From NCBI RefSeq assembly GCF_963583255.1, contig NC_084809.1, positions 129,001 through 193,000 on the forward strand: 64,000 bases of DNA, read 5' to 3'. Both the position numbers and the translations under genes were made by a program. The notes under the pieces were generated by a model that made no database searches, was not told the DNA's origin, and saw nothing but the letters and a program-made list of their open reading frames with translations. This DNA is from Pyrus communis. Taxonomy: Eukaryota > Streptophyta > Magnoliopsida > Rosales > Rosaceae. Below are positions 52,101 through 64,000 of the stretch, in pieces. Position 1 is the stretch's first letter. Every line of letters starts with the position of its first letter.

Positions 52101-53611
52101 TACTTTTTCTCCTTTAAACATTTTTTCAGATTAATCTTGGAATTTACGTTCAAGATGGCAGTACAGAAGTTTCAGTCTTGGTTGATCGTGCAGTGGGAGG
52201 AACTAGCTTAGTAGATGGTCAAATAGAGCTGATGCTCCACAGGTGTCCATGGATTTTGCTTTCTTTCTATTTGAGGAAATAAATATAATGCTTGTTATTC
52301 TACTGTAATGCATATTACTTAAATTATTAGGATTGCTTGCATTGTCGTTATCTCTAGTATGCTTCTGTTGTTTTGTAGGAGGTTGCTTCATGATGATACC
52401 CGAGGTGTTGGTGAGGTACTGAATGAAACTGCTTGCATCCCTGAGAAGTGTGAAGGTTTAACTGTAAGTATACCTCTTGAGCTACATCCCCAAGCATGTT
52501 TATCATAGCATATAATTATTATTTTACCCCACCAGCTTGGGATGGGAAAAATTTGACATTCAATCATACGGATCTTTTTAAAGACAATTAGTTTAGAGCT
52601 GGCATTCAAAGAAAGACCTCTTCCTCCATTCTCCATTCAACGGTTTTCTTCAGCATAACATGATATAGAAATCATATTGGTGAAATGCAATTGTGCAGAT
52701 CCAAGGGAAGTTTTATGTGAGGATCGATAATCTTGGAGAAGGTGCTAAGTGGCGTCGCACACTTGGACAAGAGATAAATTCTCCGCTTCTTTTGGCCTTC
52801 ACAGAACAGGTGAGGAAGTGCTTGAAGTTGATCAAGTGCTATTATGCCACGATGCTCAAATGGTGAAATTTCTTCTTGCAGGATGGAAATGATTGGGTGA
52901 ATTCTCATGCATCGACTTTCTCTGGAATTGATCCTTCCTATGCTTTACCAAACAATACTGCTGTCATAACACTCCAGGTATTTCAGGGGATGCATTATGG
53001 GCATATTTCTGATATCAGTACTCCACTCCACTCTACTCCATATTGTAATCTGGTTTGTTGCTTTTCTGAACATTGCAGGAACTTGAAAATCGTGAAGTAC
53101 TCCTCCGGCTGGCTCACCTATATGAGGTCTCACTTTCTCTTTTACTCTTTTTGGTTTTAGTTCGCACTAAGTTTTCACTTCAGTGCTAGATATTCGAATT
53201 CATAATTTTTGTGGCTGTTTGATATATTTGAAGATTGGAGAAGACAAAGACTATTCTGTACTGGCGAATGTGGAACTAAAGAAGTTGTTCCCAACAAAGA
53301 AGGTAAAAGCAATGGATAAGCACTTGATTCCCAGTACTGAAATTGAATGCTCTTTCTTTTTAGTGAATGATTAACTTGGTTCTATTATTTTTCAGATCAG
53401 CAAAGTGACAGAGATGAGTTTGTCGGTCAATCAAGAAAGATCCGAGATGGAGAAGAGGAGGTTAGTATGGAAAGTAGAAGGTTCCGACCAAGAGTTCAAG
53501 GTTGTGAGGGGTGGACCTGTCGACCCTGCAAAACTGGTTGTGGAACTAGCCCCAATGGAAATACGCACTTTCATTGTCGACTTTGATCACCTCCGTACGT
53601 ACGGTTCGTGA
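46150..53611 (+). CDS. Alpha-mannosidase, GH38, copy 1 of tandem pair
   Basis: Twenty-seven exons give 1021 residues; the first five are 46150-46541, 46622-46796, 46892-47011, 47148-47231 and 47316-47387, the last 53396-53611. It hydrolyses alpha-mannosyl residues of N-glycans in vacuole or apoplast. A signal peptide (TALLLFTAATAVLLAGLPGA) precedes the catalytic domain: VPHSHDDVGW (zinc ligands), QIDPFGHS (Asp nucleophile and zinc ligand) and [10 protein letters not shown] (zinc-binding His). The C-terminal beta domains end [20 protein letters not shown]. Many N-glycosylation sites (NNS, NIS, NET). Compared with copy 2 it lacks two introns: exon 1 runs through positions split in copy 2. Intron 10 begins with GC (CAG-GCAATA). 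All key residues are present. Confidence 0.95.
48463..48933 (+). other. GC-AG intron shared by both mannosidase copies (copy 1)
   Basis: TTTCAACAG then GCAATA; acceptor GTTGGCAG before TGTCCTCTCC. Copy 2 has the same junction at 57493 (TTTCAACAG, GCAATT), so the GC donor predates the duplication. A tRNA-like repeat lies inside (see 48720-48830). Confidence 0.85.
48720..48830 (+). repeat. Possible SINE fragment in mannosidase 1 intron 10
   Basis: AGTTGGTAGCCACACC, then CCTGTGAACAGGAG and AAGTTCAAATGACC resemble the D-arm, anticodon-arm and B-box order of a tRNA-derived SINE. Degenerate; not confirmed. Confidence 0.4.
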
Positions 53612-54680
53612 AAATGAAGCTTTTGTGCCTGTCGTACAATTGCATCGGAGTTGCGTTTTGAGGGTGTCTCAGTGTTCCAAGGGACACTCAGTCCTTGTTG
53701 TAGAGTTGTTTAGTAAATGTATCTGTAACGTAATAAGAATCTCTATATATGAAGGGAGACTGGTAGTTTGGTTCAATTTCCACAATATGTTAAAAACAAG
53801 TTGGAACCTTTGTTTGAGTGAAAAATTGATAAGTGACATCTGTTAAAGTGAAAAGTTCCAAATCAAATATTGCTAGTTAATACTTACTACAGTGAGTACT
53901 TTATTATGCATTTTTTAATTTGGCCAATTAGAAAAAGGTCCTTGTGTGTGTGTGTGTGTGTGTTTTTTTTTTTAAATTCTAAGAAAAATTATTGGTATAA
54001 TATTTGAATACCCACAATGTATGTACCCATCTTCTGATTTGGTCAAATTAAAAAGTATTACGTGTTTTTTATTTTTAAAGTTGAAAAAAAATTAGTAAAT
54101 AATAAAATAGGCGTTAAAATATCATTGAATAAAAAAATAAAAAAACATAGTAAATACTTAACAGTGAGTGTCCAAGTCCTACCCTTTCTCGAAGTTTTGA
54201 TTTTTGAAGTGAAAAAAATGTATTTGAAAACTAAGAAATAGAATCTCCTTATCCGAATTGAAATAGTAACTAATAAGCAAAGAAAGCCACTCATGGGCCA
54301 TCCCATGAGTAATGACCCACACAGGAGTGATAGAGTAGAGTAGAAGAGGGTACACTTCAATTAAAAAATAATTCTGAAATGATTAGAAAAGTCAGACAGA
54401 AACACGTTGAGTAGCATTATTGGAAAATTAGAAATGGCAGGTAGATCGATGAGCGAGTGATCATCTCTCTGACTTCTACCTTCTCTCTTCGACGGTGTGA
54501 ATGCTGTTCATTTTTGCGGCGGCGACTCTTGTGTGTAGATAGCACTATCCATCCATGCTCTGAAGCTGATAACTCTCAATTGCTCTTGTTTCTGGAAATT
54601 AATCACTTTTTTACTCTTGAGAGCAGCTGCTGGGAGCTGACCTTCATCGGAGGAGAAGAGCTTTGCCAGTGCTACCGCTA
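53612..54680. other. Intergenic spacer between tandem mannosidases
   Basis: Copy 1 3' UTR, a TG microsatellite (about 53944-53963), AT-rich DNA and the copy 2 promoter/5' UTR. No other feature. Confidence 0.5.
53944..53963. repeat. TG microsatellite
   Basis: About ten GT units followed by a T run. Confidence 0.85.
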
Positions 54681-57600
54681 ATGGCGGCGACTCCGTCCCT
54701 CATGTGCTTGCTTACGTTGCTCGTCGGATTTCTTGTCGCCGACTCCAAGTTTATTGCATACGACACTTCCCAAGGCATAGTCCCCGGCAAAATCAATGTC
54801 CATTTGGTCCCTCACACCCACGACGACGTTGGCTGGTTAAAGACCGTTGATCAGTATTATGTTGGCTCCAACAATTCCATCCAGGTATTCAGGCGTTTTG
54901 AATGTTTCTTATGGACTCTCTGAGGGTTGTTTGTTTCTTCTGATGATTTGATTTCATATTTTCAACGGACGGATAATAGGGGGCTTGCGTGCAAAATGTG
55001 TTGGATTCTTTGGTTCCTGCTCTGCTGGCTGACAAGAATCGCAAATTCATTTATGTCGAACAGGCAACCCTCTTTCTCTCTCTTTCTTTACTTGCTGCTG
55101 CTGCTGCTGCTTCTGCGTCCAAATTGTATGATTCTAAATTGTAACCGTACCTCCAATCTTACCCAGTTTATATATCCACGGTTAAAAACTGGCACTTGGT
55201 ACTTACTGCAAGATGATTACATAACATATGTAACTTGTATGTCTTGCTGCTTAATCAATGCATTGTATTGCAGGCATTCTTCCAGCGGTGGTGGAGAGAT
55301 CAGAGTGACTCCGTCCAGAGTATAGTCAAGCAGCTAGTCACCTCGGGTCAATTAGAGTTCATGTAATCTAACTGCCAAAAACTGCATTAGCAGGTCTCTT
55401 TTCATTCTTTTGGTATTAACGCTTTTTTATTTTTTACCGTTGCTTCAGAAATGGGGGAATGTGCATGCATGATGAGGCTGCAACACATTATATTGATATG
55501 ATAGATCAGACGACTCTAGGGCATCGGTTTATTAAAAGGGAATTTGATGTGACTCCAAGAATTGGTTGGCAAATTGACCCATTTGGGCATTCGGCTGTCC
55601 AGGCTTACATGTTGGGAGCAGAAGTAAGCACGCCTTTGGCTTTACCTTTGAACACAAATTTTCTTTTTTCTATGCAAAGAGTACGGCATTCTGAAATTGG
55701 CCAGAGCATTTTTACCGTGGACTACATTTTGGTGTTGATGTAGGTTGGATTTGACTCACTTTTCTTCGGGCGAATAGATTACCAGGACAGGGCTAAGCGC
55801 AAAATTGAGAAGAGCCTTGAATTTGTTTGGCGGGGTTCGAAGAGTCTCAGTTCATCTGCTCAGGTAACGAACTAAGATTGCTTTTTGTTTTATATAGCAT
55901 TTTTACAACTGGGATTCTGGACTTGCACATATCATGATGGATATGTTTCCCTTTAGTCGTTATGTAACATTAGTATTGTTAGTTTTCTTTTTTCTTTCTT
56001 GGCACCAGAAGATATTTTCTGTGCTGACTAACTTTGTTATTCTTCTAAACTGTTGCAGATTTTTTCTGGTGCATTCCCAGAGAACTATGAGCCTCCATCT
56101 GGTTTCTACTTTGAAGTTAATGATGATTCCCCAGTTGTTCAGGTAACATCGTGATTCATAGACAAGTTTTTTAATTTCCTTTGGTTTATTGAATATTTGC
56201 TTGTTTGAATTGTTAAACTTAATCGCTATTCTGTTGAAGGATGACATCACTTTGTTTGATTACAATGTTCAAGATCGTGTTAATGACTTTGTTGCTGCTG
56301 CAGTAGCACAGGTAAGTTTCCTGGTTATCGTCAGCCAATGCTCTTTTCTTTTTTCTTATGGGGCATTATTTTAGTGGCTGACAACAATTATTTATTCTCA
56401 GGCTAACATAACTCGAACAAATCATATAATGTGGACCATGGGAACAGATTTCAAGTATCAGTATGCACACACATGGTTCCGACAAATGGACAAGCTCATT
56501 CATTATGTCAACAAGGTAATAATTGCTTGATGCGTTAATGATTCTGAGCTGGTTTTATAAAATTATTACAGTCTCACTTTTAATGCCTCTAGGAAATATC
56601 TGAGTTAAAATGATAAACTGGATATTTATTTCAGTCTATTATCTTGTTTATCTACCCCCCTCCCAAAAGACAATCTGTCCAAAGATGTAAACTGATTAGG
56701 AATTGTCTTGTATGACTTTTGTTGATTTCTTTTATGATTAAAATCCAATTTTCTTTTTTTGGGCACTTCCAAGGATGGACGTGTTAATGCTCTGTATTCT
56801 ACTCCATCCATATATACGGATGCAAAGTATGCTACAAATGAATCATGGCCAATCAAGACAGATGATTTCTTTCCGTGAGTTTTTATTTTATTTTTTTAAT
56901 CTTCCCTTTGACATATCAACTAACCGTACTGTAGAAACTGAAGTATGCACCATACCAGTTATGCAGATCGTACAAATGCTTACTGGACAGGGTACTTCAC
57001 AAGTAGACCAGCCTTGAAAAATTACGTTAGAGCAATGAGTGGCTATTATTTGGTATATTCTTGTAACTTTTCTATGTATCATGAATTAGTGTTTCCAGTT
57101 TGATGACCGATCGTCATATATGTATGTTTCTCTTGGATAACAAGGCTGCCAGGCATTTAGAATATTTTAAAGGAAGGACTGGTTCAGGGCCCAACACAGA
57201 CTCGTTGGCAGATGCCTTAGCAATTGCGCAACATCATGATGCAGTCAGTGGTACAGAGAAGCAGCATGTTGCCAATGATTATGCAAAAAGATTGGCGATA
57301 GGCTACACGGAGGTGCAACTTAGCTTTAACATCAATGTTCTTTTCAGTCCTCACTCTATTTAACTCAAAATTTTCATTCGCTTGTTCATTGTCTTTGTGC
57401 AGGCCGAGCAAGTAGTTGCCACGTCACTTGCTCACTTGGTTGAGTCTGCATTATACACTGGATCTGTAGATCCAACTACAAAGTTTCAACAGGCAATTAA
57501 CTACGAGCCCCTAAGCTTGTATGCTATTTTTATATCATGTTACTTGACCTTCAACTGAATGGCTGGTGATAATTTGGATTTTGAACTTTAGTATGAGGTA

Positions 57601-60600
57601 GTAGCAGAGATGAATTTAATTACTCTGTTTAAGATGATTACGCCAGTAAAGAAGGATTTTTTTATAATGTAAACAATGAAGTAGAGTGATTGAAATTTCA
57701 AATTCAAGCTAATAAGAACAATTGATCTCTCTATCATCTTTTCTTCTCTTTTTCATTTACTTTGTTTTCATTGATTCTCCAGTGCCCACTTCTAAATATC
57801 AGCTACTGCCCTGCATCAGAAGTGAATTTATCCCAAGGGAAGCAATTGGTAAGGAAAATAAAGTATCTAATGTCATCTTCTCAAGTGTATCAACCAAGTA
57901 TGACTTTATATTCCACCTGTGAAATATATTTTCTGATGGTGTTTCTCGTCTATAGGTTGTCGTGGTGTACAATTCCCTTGGATGGAAGAGGGATGATGTA
58001 ATTCGAATTCCTGTGAGTACTTCCTTTCAAGTTCTATCTTAGTGCTTTGTGTAATGTGTTAGTGTTTCCTCTCCATTAATATAGAAATAAATAAATATAA
58101 GCATAAGGAGGAAAATCCTTGCAAGTGCCTAGATTTAGTTTATATGTTAACCAGGGTTGGTGAAGTCTTAGCGTATTTGGGTTCCTAAAGTTCTATAATT
58201 GGCCACTTTATAATTTATATTGTTAAATGAAACAAGCCCATGTGAATACCGAGTTGATAATCAATAACCCACTTCATGATATTTACAAATAATGTAGGTT
58301 ATCAATGAAGATGTCACTGTTCATGATTCTGAGGGAAGAGAAATTGAATCACAGCTTCTCCCACTAGATGATGCCCATGCGGGCTTAAGGAACTACCATG
58401 CTAAGGCATACTTGGGTCAAACTCCAACAAAGACACCAAACTATTGGCTTGCATTTACAGTATCCGTGCCACCACTCGGTTTCAGCACATACACTATCTC
58501 AGCTGCCAAAGGAGCAGGTCCACTCCTATAATAGCTTTGAAATTATTAATTTTTTTTTTTGTTAATGGGAGCATAGATGGATCTATTCTTGCTAGGAATC
58601 TTAATTTTTCATTGATTGTTTCCCTTTTGGGTAAAGGTGCTGGTTCCACCAGATCATCTGTACAGACATTTCAAAGTAGGGAAGAGTCCACTATTGAAGT
58701 TGGTCAAGGAAATGTGAAACTCACGTTTTCTACAAATCAAGGCAAACTGACCAATTATGTCAATAGAAGAAGCTTGGTAAGTAATGCACCTAACAGTCGC
58801 GTAGTTACTATACCTGATGATTGCATTTCCTTATCACCAGTATTTCCTTTTTACAATCTGTTTTTGATTGGTGTGATTCAGTGTCAGGTTATCAACGTTG
58901 TGATAGCTCTTTTTATCCAACTGCCAAAAAAGGCAATGGAATAGAAAGAAAAAATTGTTGTAGCTAACTCAATTATTCATATCTTTTGAAGGTTGAAGAA
59001 TTGGTCGAACAGTCTTACAGTTTTTATAATGGATATAATGGCAGTGATGATAAAGCTCCCCTGATTCCTCAGGTATATATACATGCCGATTGAAGTTGTG
59101 CTCTGTTGCAATATTTCTTATTTTCTATTTTTATGTTTTCAATTTGAAGGACTTGAAAACTGATGATTAAGTGATCCTTTCAATGGTATCTACTTGTTTC
59201 AATATAAAACGTTTTACTGTTCTTTTTCTGTTTTTCTAGAATGCTGGGGCTTATATCTTCCGTCCAAATGGCACGTTTCTCATAAAACCTGGAGAAAAGG
59301 TGTGTTCTTTTACCTTATGAAATATAGTTTAGACTCAGGCATAAGTTGGGATATTGTTGATTAGCAACTGTTGTTTAATATTTCAGGCTTCTCTGACTGT
59401 CGTGCGTGGACCAGTAATAGATGAAGTACATCAACATATTAATTCATGGATATATCAGGTGCCTTGCTTGCCAAGTGCTTGCCATCTCTGTATATGTTTT
59501 TTCCTTTGTTCTGTTGCAGGCTGAGGAGCATCATTATTATGTTCTAAAATAAAATCTCAGTAATTTTTCATTGGATGTGTGTATAGGTCACCAGAATTCA
59601 CAAAGAGAAGGAGCATGTTGAAGTCGAGTTTATTGTAAGCTTACCAAATAAAGACAAAAAAAATAAGAAAGTTGGAATAAAAATTGAAAATCATTATCAA
59701 GCCTATTCATTGAAAATATTTGCAATTTCAGGTTGGGCCATTACCTACTGATGACGGAATTGGAAAAGAAGTTGTAACTCAACTGGCCACTACCATGGCT
59801 ACCAACAAAACGTTCTACACTGATTCTAATGGGCGTGATTTTATTAAAAGGGTATACTAGTTACTTGCTCTTACAATAGTTTATCTAGTAGTTTTGATAT
59901 CATGTTGATGCTCAAAACTTTATAGCATCTCCAAAAGAGTTAACAAATTTTTTTCTATACAAGTGTACTTTGCTAACCCATTGGCACATTTCTACCTTAA
60001 AAATCTGTCACTCCAACCCACTCTTCAAAATTTATCTTTCACTTTAAAATATGAATAATTACTTGCATTCCTCCCTTGGTGGGATGAGTTCATTCCCCCA
60101 CGTGCAAATAATGTATCTTCACCGTAAAAATTTTGTAATCAGAATCGTTCAATATCTTAATCTTCATTTTAAGATCTTCCTTACAAAAAATTATTCGAAA
60201 CGGAAATCGTTTAGTCCTTCAAATGTATCAAATGAATGGACAGTTCATCATTGGTATGTTACTTGGTACCTACACCGTTGATTTATTGTTGGCATAACAT
60301 AATGCAAGGATCTCTTTTTTGCAGATTCGCGACTATAGAACAGATTGGGACCTGAAAGTGCACCAACCTATAGCTGGAAATTATTATCCAGTATGTTTAT
60401 TTTTCCTTCCTCAAAGTAAACCTCTTTTTTTATGTGGCTTTTCTTAAATATTTCTTGTCTCGACTCTCTAATACTCAATTGTACCATAACTTACTCTGCC
60501 CAGGGTGCTGGGGGCTATTTCTGTTGCTCTTATTAACTTTCAGTTTTATTAGCAAACTGAGTTGAAGTTTGTATCAACATGTGGTTTGCACTTAGACAGT

Positions 60601-62381
60601 GTTGTGCATATGGCTGAAAGAATACTGTGGTCCCTCCCTTTAATTAGTAGAAATTCATGAATTAGAAGACATGATAGTTCTATTTCCACTATATCTTTTT
60701 AAATAGAATAATAATTTCTCCGTCTTAAGATTTTCTAAATCAAATGCATATGTTTTTTTGTACAAATTTAGGCTCCATTGCCAGCTGGTTGCCATTGGAT
60801 AGGTGAGGTTGTACTAGTTTATTAGCTTCACATTTTTTTCTATATTGTCCTTGCAGATTAATCTTGGGATATACATGCAAGATAATAGTACAGAATTTTC
60901 GGTTTTGGTGGACCGATCTGTAGGAGGGTCCAGCACAGTGGATGGACAGATAGAGTTGATGCTCCACAGGCATGTTTTTATTCTTAAATAAGAACGACAG
61001 TCATGAATGTAACTATTTCATAAAGCATACAGATTAAAGTCATGATTGGGATTTCCTTGTTTCTCTTACCATACAGGAGACTACTGCTTGATGACTCAAG
61101 AGGTGTGGCAGAGGCTCTAAATGAAACCGTCTGTATTGACAACGTTTGCAGTGGACTAAGAGTAAGTACATGCTACCTGCTTTGCAACGACTACTGTGCG
61201 GTGTTATAGACCAAACTGGAGTTTTGATTGCGACCATATCTAGATGTGGTATAACTATTTTGACTATCCTAAGAGTTTAAGGTTGCCTAACTTTTAGTGT
61301 CCACCTCTTGCTTCTGTTAAACTTATCAGATCCAAGGAAAATTTTATTTCAGAATTGATCCCTTGGGAGAAGGTGCCAAGTGGCGTCGTACTTTTGGTCA
61401 GGAGATATATTCCCCTCTTTTACTAGCTTTTTCTGAACAGGTGAAATTATAAAATACAAAAAAACATAAAGACATGTAAGTTTTATTTTAGTCTTGTGAG
61501 CTGCTCAATAATAGGCGACTCCCTTTCTGCAGGATGGAGATAACTGGAAGAATTCTCATGTAACCACGTTTTCAGGGGTTGGTTCCTCGTACAGTTTACC
61601 TGATAATGTCGCTCTTATAACTCTTCAGGTACTTGGGGCTTATCTAGAATTTCAGATATTTCTCTTTAGCTTTTTCATTATAATTTTATCTGGATTAGGT
61701 GTCCAATTTAACTTTCCTAGAATATTGAATTGAAATTCGAAACCATAACGGTAGCAGGAGAAAACAAAATTGTGATATCCTGTTTTCTTTAATTTCCATA
61801 GGAGCTTGATGATGGAAAAGTTCTCCTTCGATTAGCACATTTATACGAGGTTCTAACTTCTCACTCGTTCTGCTCAACAATCTATATCTGCTCTAGTACT
61901 TCATTCATTTGTTTATAAAGTACTCTGTTAGAGCCAGCTCTTCACTTCTGATCCTCCACATTTTATTTACTACTATTGATTTTTCTTGTTCAAAATGGAG
62001 CTCAGATTGGAGAGGACAGGGATCTTTCTGTAATGACAAATGTAGAGTTGAAGCAGCTCTTCCCCAGGAAGAAGGTAAAAGAATGAGCCACAAACATTAA
62101 CCAGAGTTCATTGTAGAACCCTTTTCTTATAATATTGTGCTTTTCTGGTACAGATTGGTAAACTGACAGAGATGAATTTGTCGGCAAATCAAGAACGGAC
62201 AGAAATGGAGAAAAAGAGACTCAATTGGAAGGTGGAAGAAGGCTCTTCATCAGAAGCAAAGGTTTCGAGGGGTGGACCTGTTGATCCTACGAAACTGGTT
62301 GTGGAACTTGCACCAATGGAAATCCGAACCTTTCTCATTGAGTTTAACCAAAGCTTCCATCGTTATTTATTTGATGCCTAA
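54681..62381 (+). CDS. Alpha-mannosidase, GH38, copy 2 of tandem pair
   Basis: Twenty-nine exons give 1024 residues; the first five are 54681-54884, 54980-55063, 55274-55362, 55449-55623 and 55744-55863, the last 62154-62381. Same enzyme family and architecture as copy 1: signal peptide ([17 protein letters not shown]), [28 protein letters not shown] and the C-terminal [11 protein letters not shown]. The ATG at 54681 is preceded by in-frame non-ATG codons, so it is taken as start. Exons match copy 1 one to one from copy 1 exon 2 onward, with the same phases, showing tandem duplication. Three introns start with GC (55064, 57493, 60970). No disruption seen; both copies look functional. Proteins have diverged enough that the duplication is not very recent. 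Confidence 0.95.
55064..55273 (+). other. GC-AG intron (mannosidase copy 2, intron 2)
   Basis: GTCGAACAG then GCAACC; acceptor TATTGCAG before GCATTCTTCC. No GT lies near enough to keep the frame. Copy 1 has no intron here. Confidence 0.75.
57493..57782 (+). other. GC-AG intron (mannosidase copy 2, intron 12)
   Basis: Equivalent of copy 1 intron 10. Donor CAG-GCAATT; acceptor TTCTCCAG before TGCCCACTTC. Confidence 0.85.
60970..61076 (+). other. GC-AG intron (mannosidase copy 2, intron 23)
   Basis: CTCCACAG then GCATGT. The same intron in copy 1 begins GTGTCC, so a T to C change or the reverse happened after duplication. Confidence 0.8.
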
Positions 62382-63406
62382 CCTAATCAGGCTGAAAATG
62401 TAGTGGAGGCTTGAGAGGCCCTTGGCATCTGGAGACCTGGACTTTTGCTGTCATGTAAATAGACGTTTGAGTTATGTTTGTACTGTTGGACAAAAAACAT
62501 AAAAATCATGGAGCCATGTGGTCTTATGAAACGAGGTTGTACTAAGTATCGAGTTAGCTAAGCTACTATTGCAAACGACATGGATACCTTGTTAACTTGT
62601 GGCATATAGTAGCTGCTATGTGACATTTGAAACTCCTGAGTGCAGACTGATCTTGAGGGCGTCGAAGAAATGGATGTCGCCTACCCTCCTCAGTAAATAG
62701 CTCACAAGTTTGCTCCTCTTCGGCCTCCATCTTATCCAACATGCTTTGGCCTCTGTTAGAGGAGGCTGTAGGGAGCACATGAGACTATCCTTATGCGCCA
62801 TATCTATAAAGTCTACAAAAAGTATCTTAAAATTAAAGAAAATAATCACTAACACATAACAACAAAGCTTATTATCACACAAAATAAGATTTGGTTATAA
62901 TATCTACCTGTATTTAATTCATTCACCATCTTTATGGTCAGATTGTAGTTATATTAAGTATATATATCACATCAAACATATCTGACTATTAAGTGGTGTT
63001 TGTATTAAATACATATAAGTATTGTAGTCAGTCCCCCTAAAATAATAGTAATAATACTTGTAGGAGCCTTTCGGCATAACCCTACCGGAAATTAGTTTGA
63101 AATCCGGTATATAACTACCGAACAAGGCAACATGCTTCCGAAAAGTCTACGGACCCTAGCTGCAATGGTTCGGAAAGATCTACCAAAGCCATTTAAGCCC
63201 AGGGGTTAAATTGTAATTGTAGCGGCGGTCGAAGTCGAACCCTATATTCGGTGAAGATGCTCAAGGAGAGATAGGTGGGTGGGGTCCTCTAGCGCGTAAT
63301 TGCGCTGTCCAATAAATACAAGAAAATAATAAAAGGGGATGGGCAAATGCGTGACTTGCGAGCCGATTAGCGAGAAGAAGAACAAAGTGTTTTTGGAAGA
63401 ATTTTC
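62382..63406. other. Intergenic, 3' UTR of mannosidase 2 and upstream region of the last gene
   Basis: No coding signal was recognised. The segment near 63060-63180 has clustered CCGGAAATTAG/TCCGGTATA-type inverted motifs, possibly an old element. Confidence 0.4.
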
Positions 63407-63896
63407 ATGTCCATCTTGCCCAACCAAGACCAAGGATCTATATCGTCATCTGCCTCTTCAGCTCCCTCTGTAAACCCTAACTCCCAACATGGACACCGCC
63501 ACCGCCACCGTCACCTTTCCCTTTCTCAATCTCAGCCCCAGTCGCTGTCTCCGCCGGATCCCTCCCGCCAAATTCTCACATTTGGTTCGCTTCGGATCTC
63601 CGACTCTCAATCTAGTTCCTCCGCTACTGGAGGTATCTGATTTTCAACTTCTTCAATCTGTTTCTTATCCCGTTGCTTTGTTTCTTAGAAAATTAAAACC
63701 CTAGAATTTGAGCAAATTGGAAGAATCAATCTTTTTTTGGATGAGTGCAGCAGTTTGGAGTCAATTATTGATCTTCCCTCTGCTCGAAGGTGTTTGATTT
63801 TTACTATTTGAAATAGAATGTTGTTTAAATTATTCGTCTGCAGGCCTATCACCACCGGCACCAGCTGCAGAAGATTCTGGTGGATCTTCCCAGCAG
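63407..63896 (+). CDS. 5' end of an unrecognised gene (partial)
   Basis: Two exons (63407-63632, 63844-63896) and a further donor at 63897 give the first 93 residues. The N-terminus is MSILPNQDQGSISSSAS, then a His/Arg run, Ser/Gln/Pro-rich low complexity, QILTFGSLRISDSQSS and PPAPAAEDSGGSSQQ. The rest lies beyond the window. I do not recognise the family; the composition fits a disordered nuclear protein N-terminus, which is only a guess. Splice sites and frame agree, so a real gene is likely. Confidence 0.6.
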
Positions 63897-64000
63897 GTAT
63901 ATTGACTTCATGTTTTGAACCCTTCGTTTTTTCTGCAGCACCCACGCTTGTATGATCTGAGAGTGCCATTGAGTAATGACTTTCAATCTTTGGTCATTCC

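Overview
This window is nuclear DNA from a flowering plant. Genes are split by many short AT-rich introns, intergenic DNA is AT-rich and full of small transposons, and the products are plant-type: a SUVH histone methyltransferase, a CCB1 thylakoid assembly factor, vacuolar alpha-mannosidases and UPF0496. A Cassandra-type solo LTR carrying 5S rRNA sequence and a tRNA-like SINE would fit a woody rosid, possibly Rosaceae. That placement is an inference. No bacterial or viral gene was seen.

Layout, left to right. 1-1.5 kb (-): 5' part of a calcium-dependent mitochondrial carrier broken by an in-frame stop. 1.55-2.7 kb: two inverted MITE copies flanking a plastid psbB fragment. 2.7-8.8 kb: intergenic, with a hAT-like repeat, a TRIM retroelement and a long-TIR MITE. 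8.8-11.5 kb (+): small membrane receptor-like kinase. 12.0-13.4 kb (+): UPF0496 protein, convergent with a DUF3754/TMEM143-like gene (14.5-17.6 kb, -). 19.0-23.5 kb (-): NFRKB-like nuclear protein. 26.7-27.5 kb (-): NAA30-like N-acetyltransferase. 27.7-28.4 kb: MITE and SINE. 29.5-30.8 kb (+): mitochondrial Rieske protein. 31.3-32.7 kb (-): CCB1. 33.7-34.7 kb: Cassandra solo LTR and a MITE. 35.7-43.5 kb (+): SUVH4/KRYPTONITE-like methyltransferase with a LINE fragment in one intron. 44.3-45.7 kb (-): TSSC4-like gene, head to head with the first of two tandem GH38 alpha-mannosidases (46.1-53.6 and 54.7-62.4 kb, +). 63.4 kb to the end (+): 5' end of an unrecognised gene.

Splice models were built by hand. 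Each complete model closes as one open frame: kinase 380 aa, UPF0496 434, DUF3754 496, NFRKB-like 872, NAA30 211, Rieske 272, CCB1 286, SUVH4 683, TSSC4 428, mannosidases 1021 and 1024.

The genes are ordinary housekeeping or regulatory loci rather than one pathway. From memory, their order resembles two Arabidopsis blocks: NFRKB-like, SUVH4, TSSC4-like, mannosidase on chromosome 5, and CCB1 beside a mannosidase on chromosome 3. The most notable signals are the psbB fragment between inverted MITEs, the broken carrier gene, six apparent GC-AG introns in three genes, two intron differences between the tandem mannosidases, a 3 x 63-bp repeat inside the NFRKB-like coding exon, and a Cassandra solo LTR with an exact target-site duplication. 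I found no evidence for a new defence or gene-cluster system.
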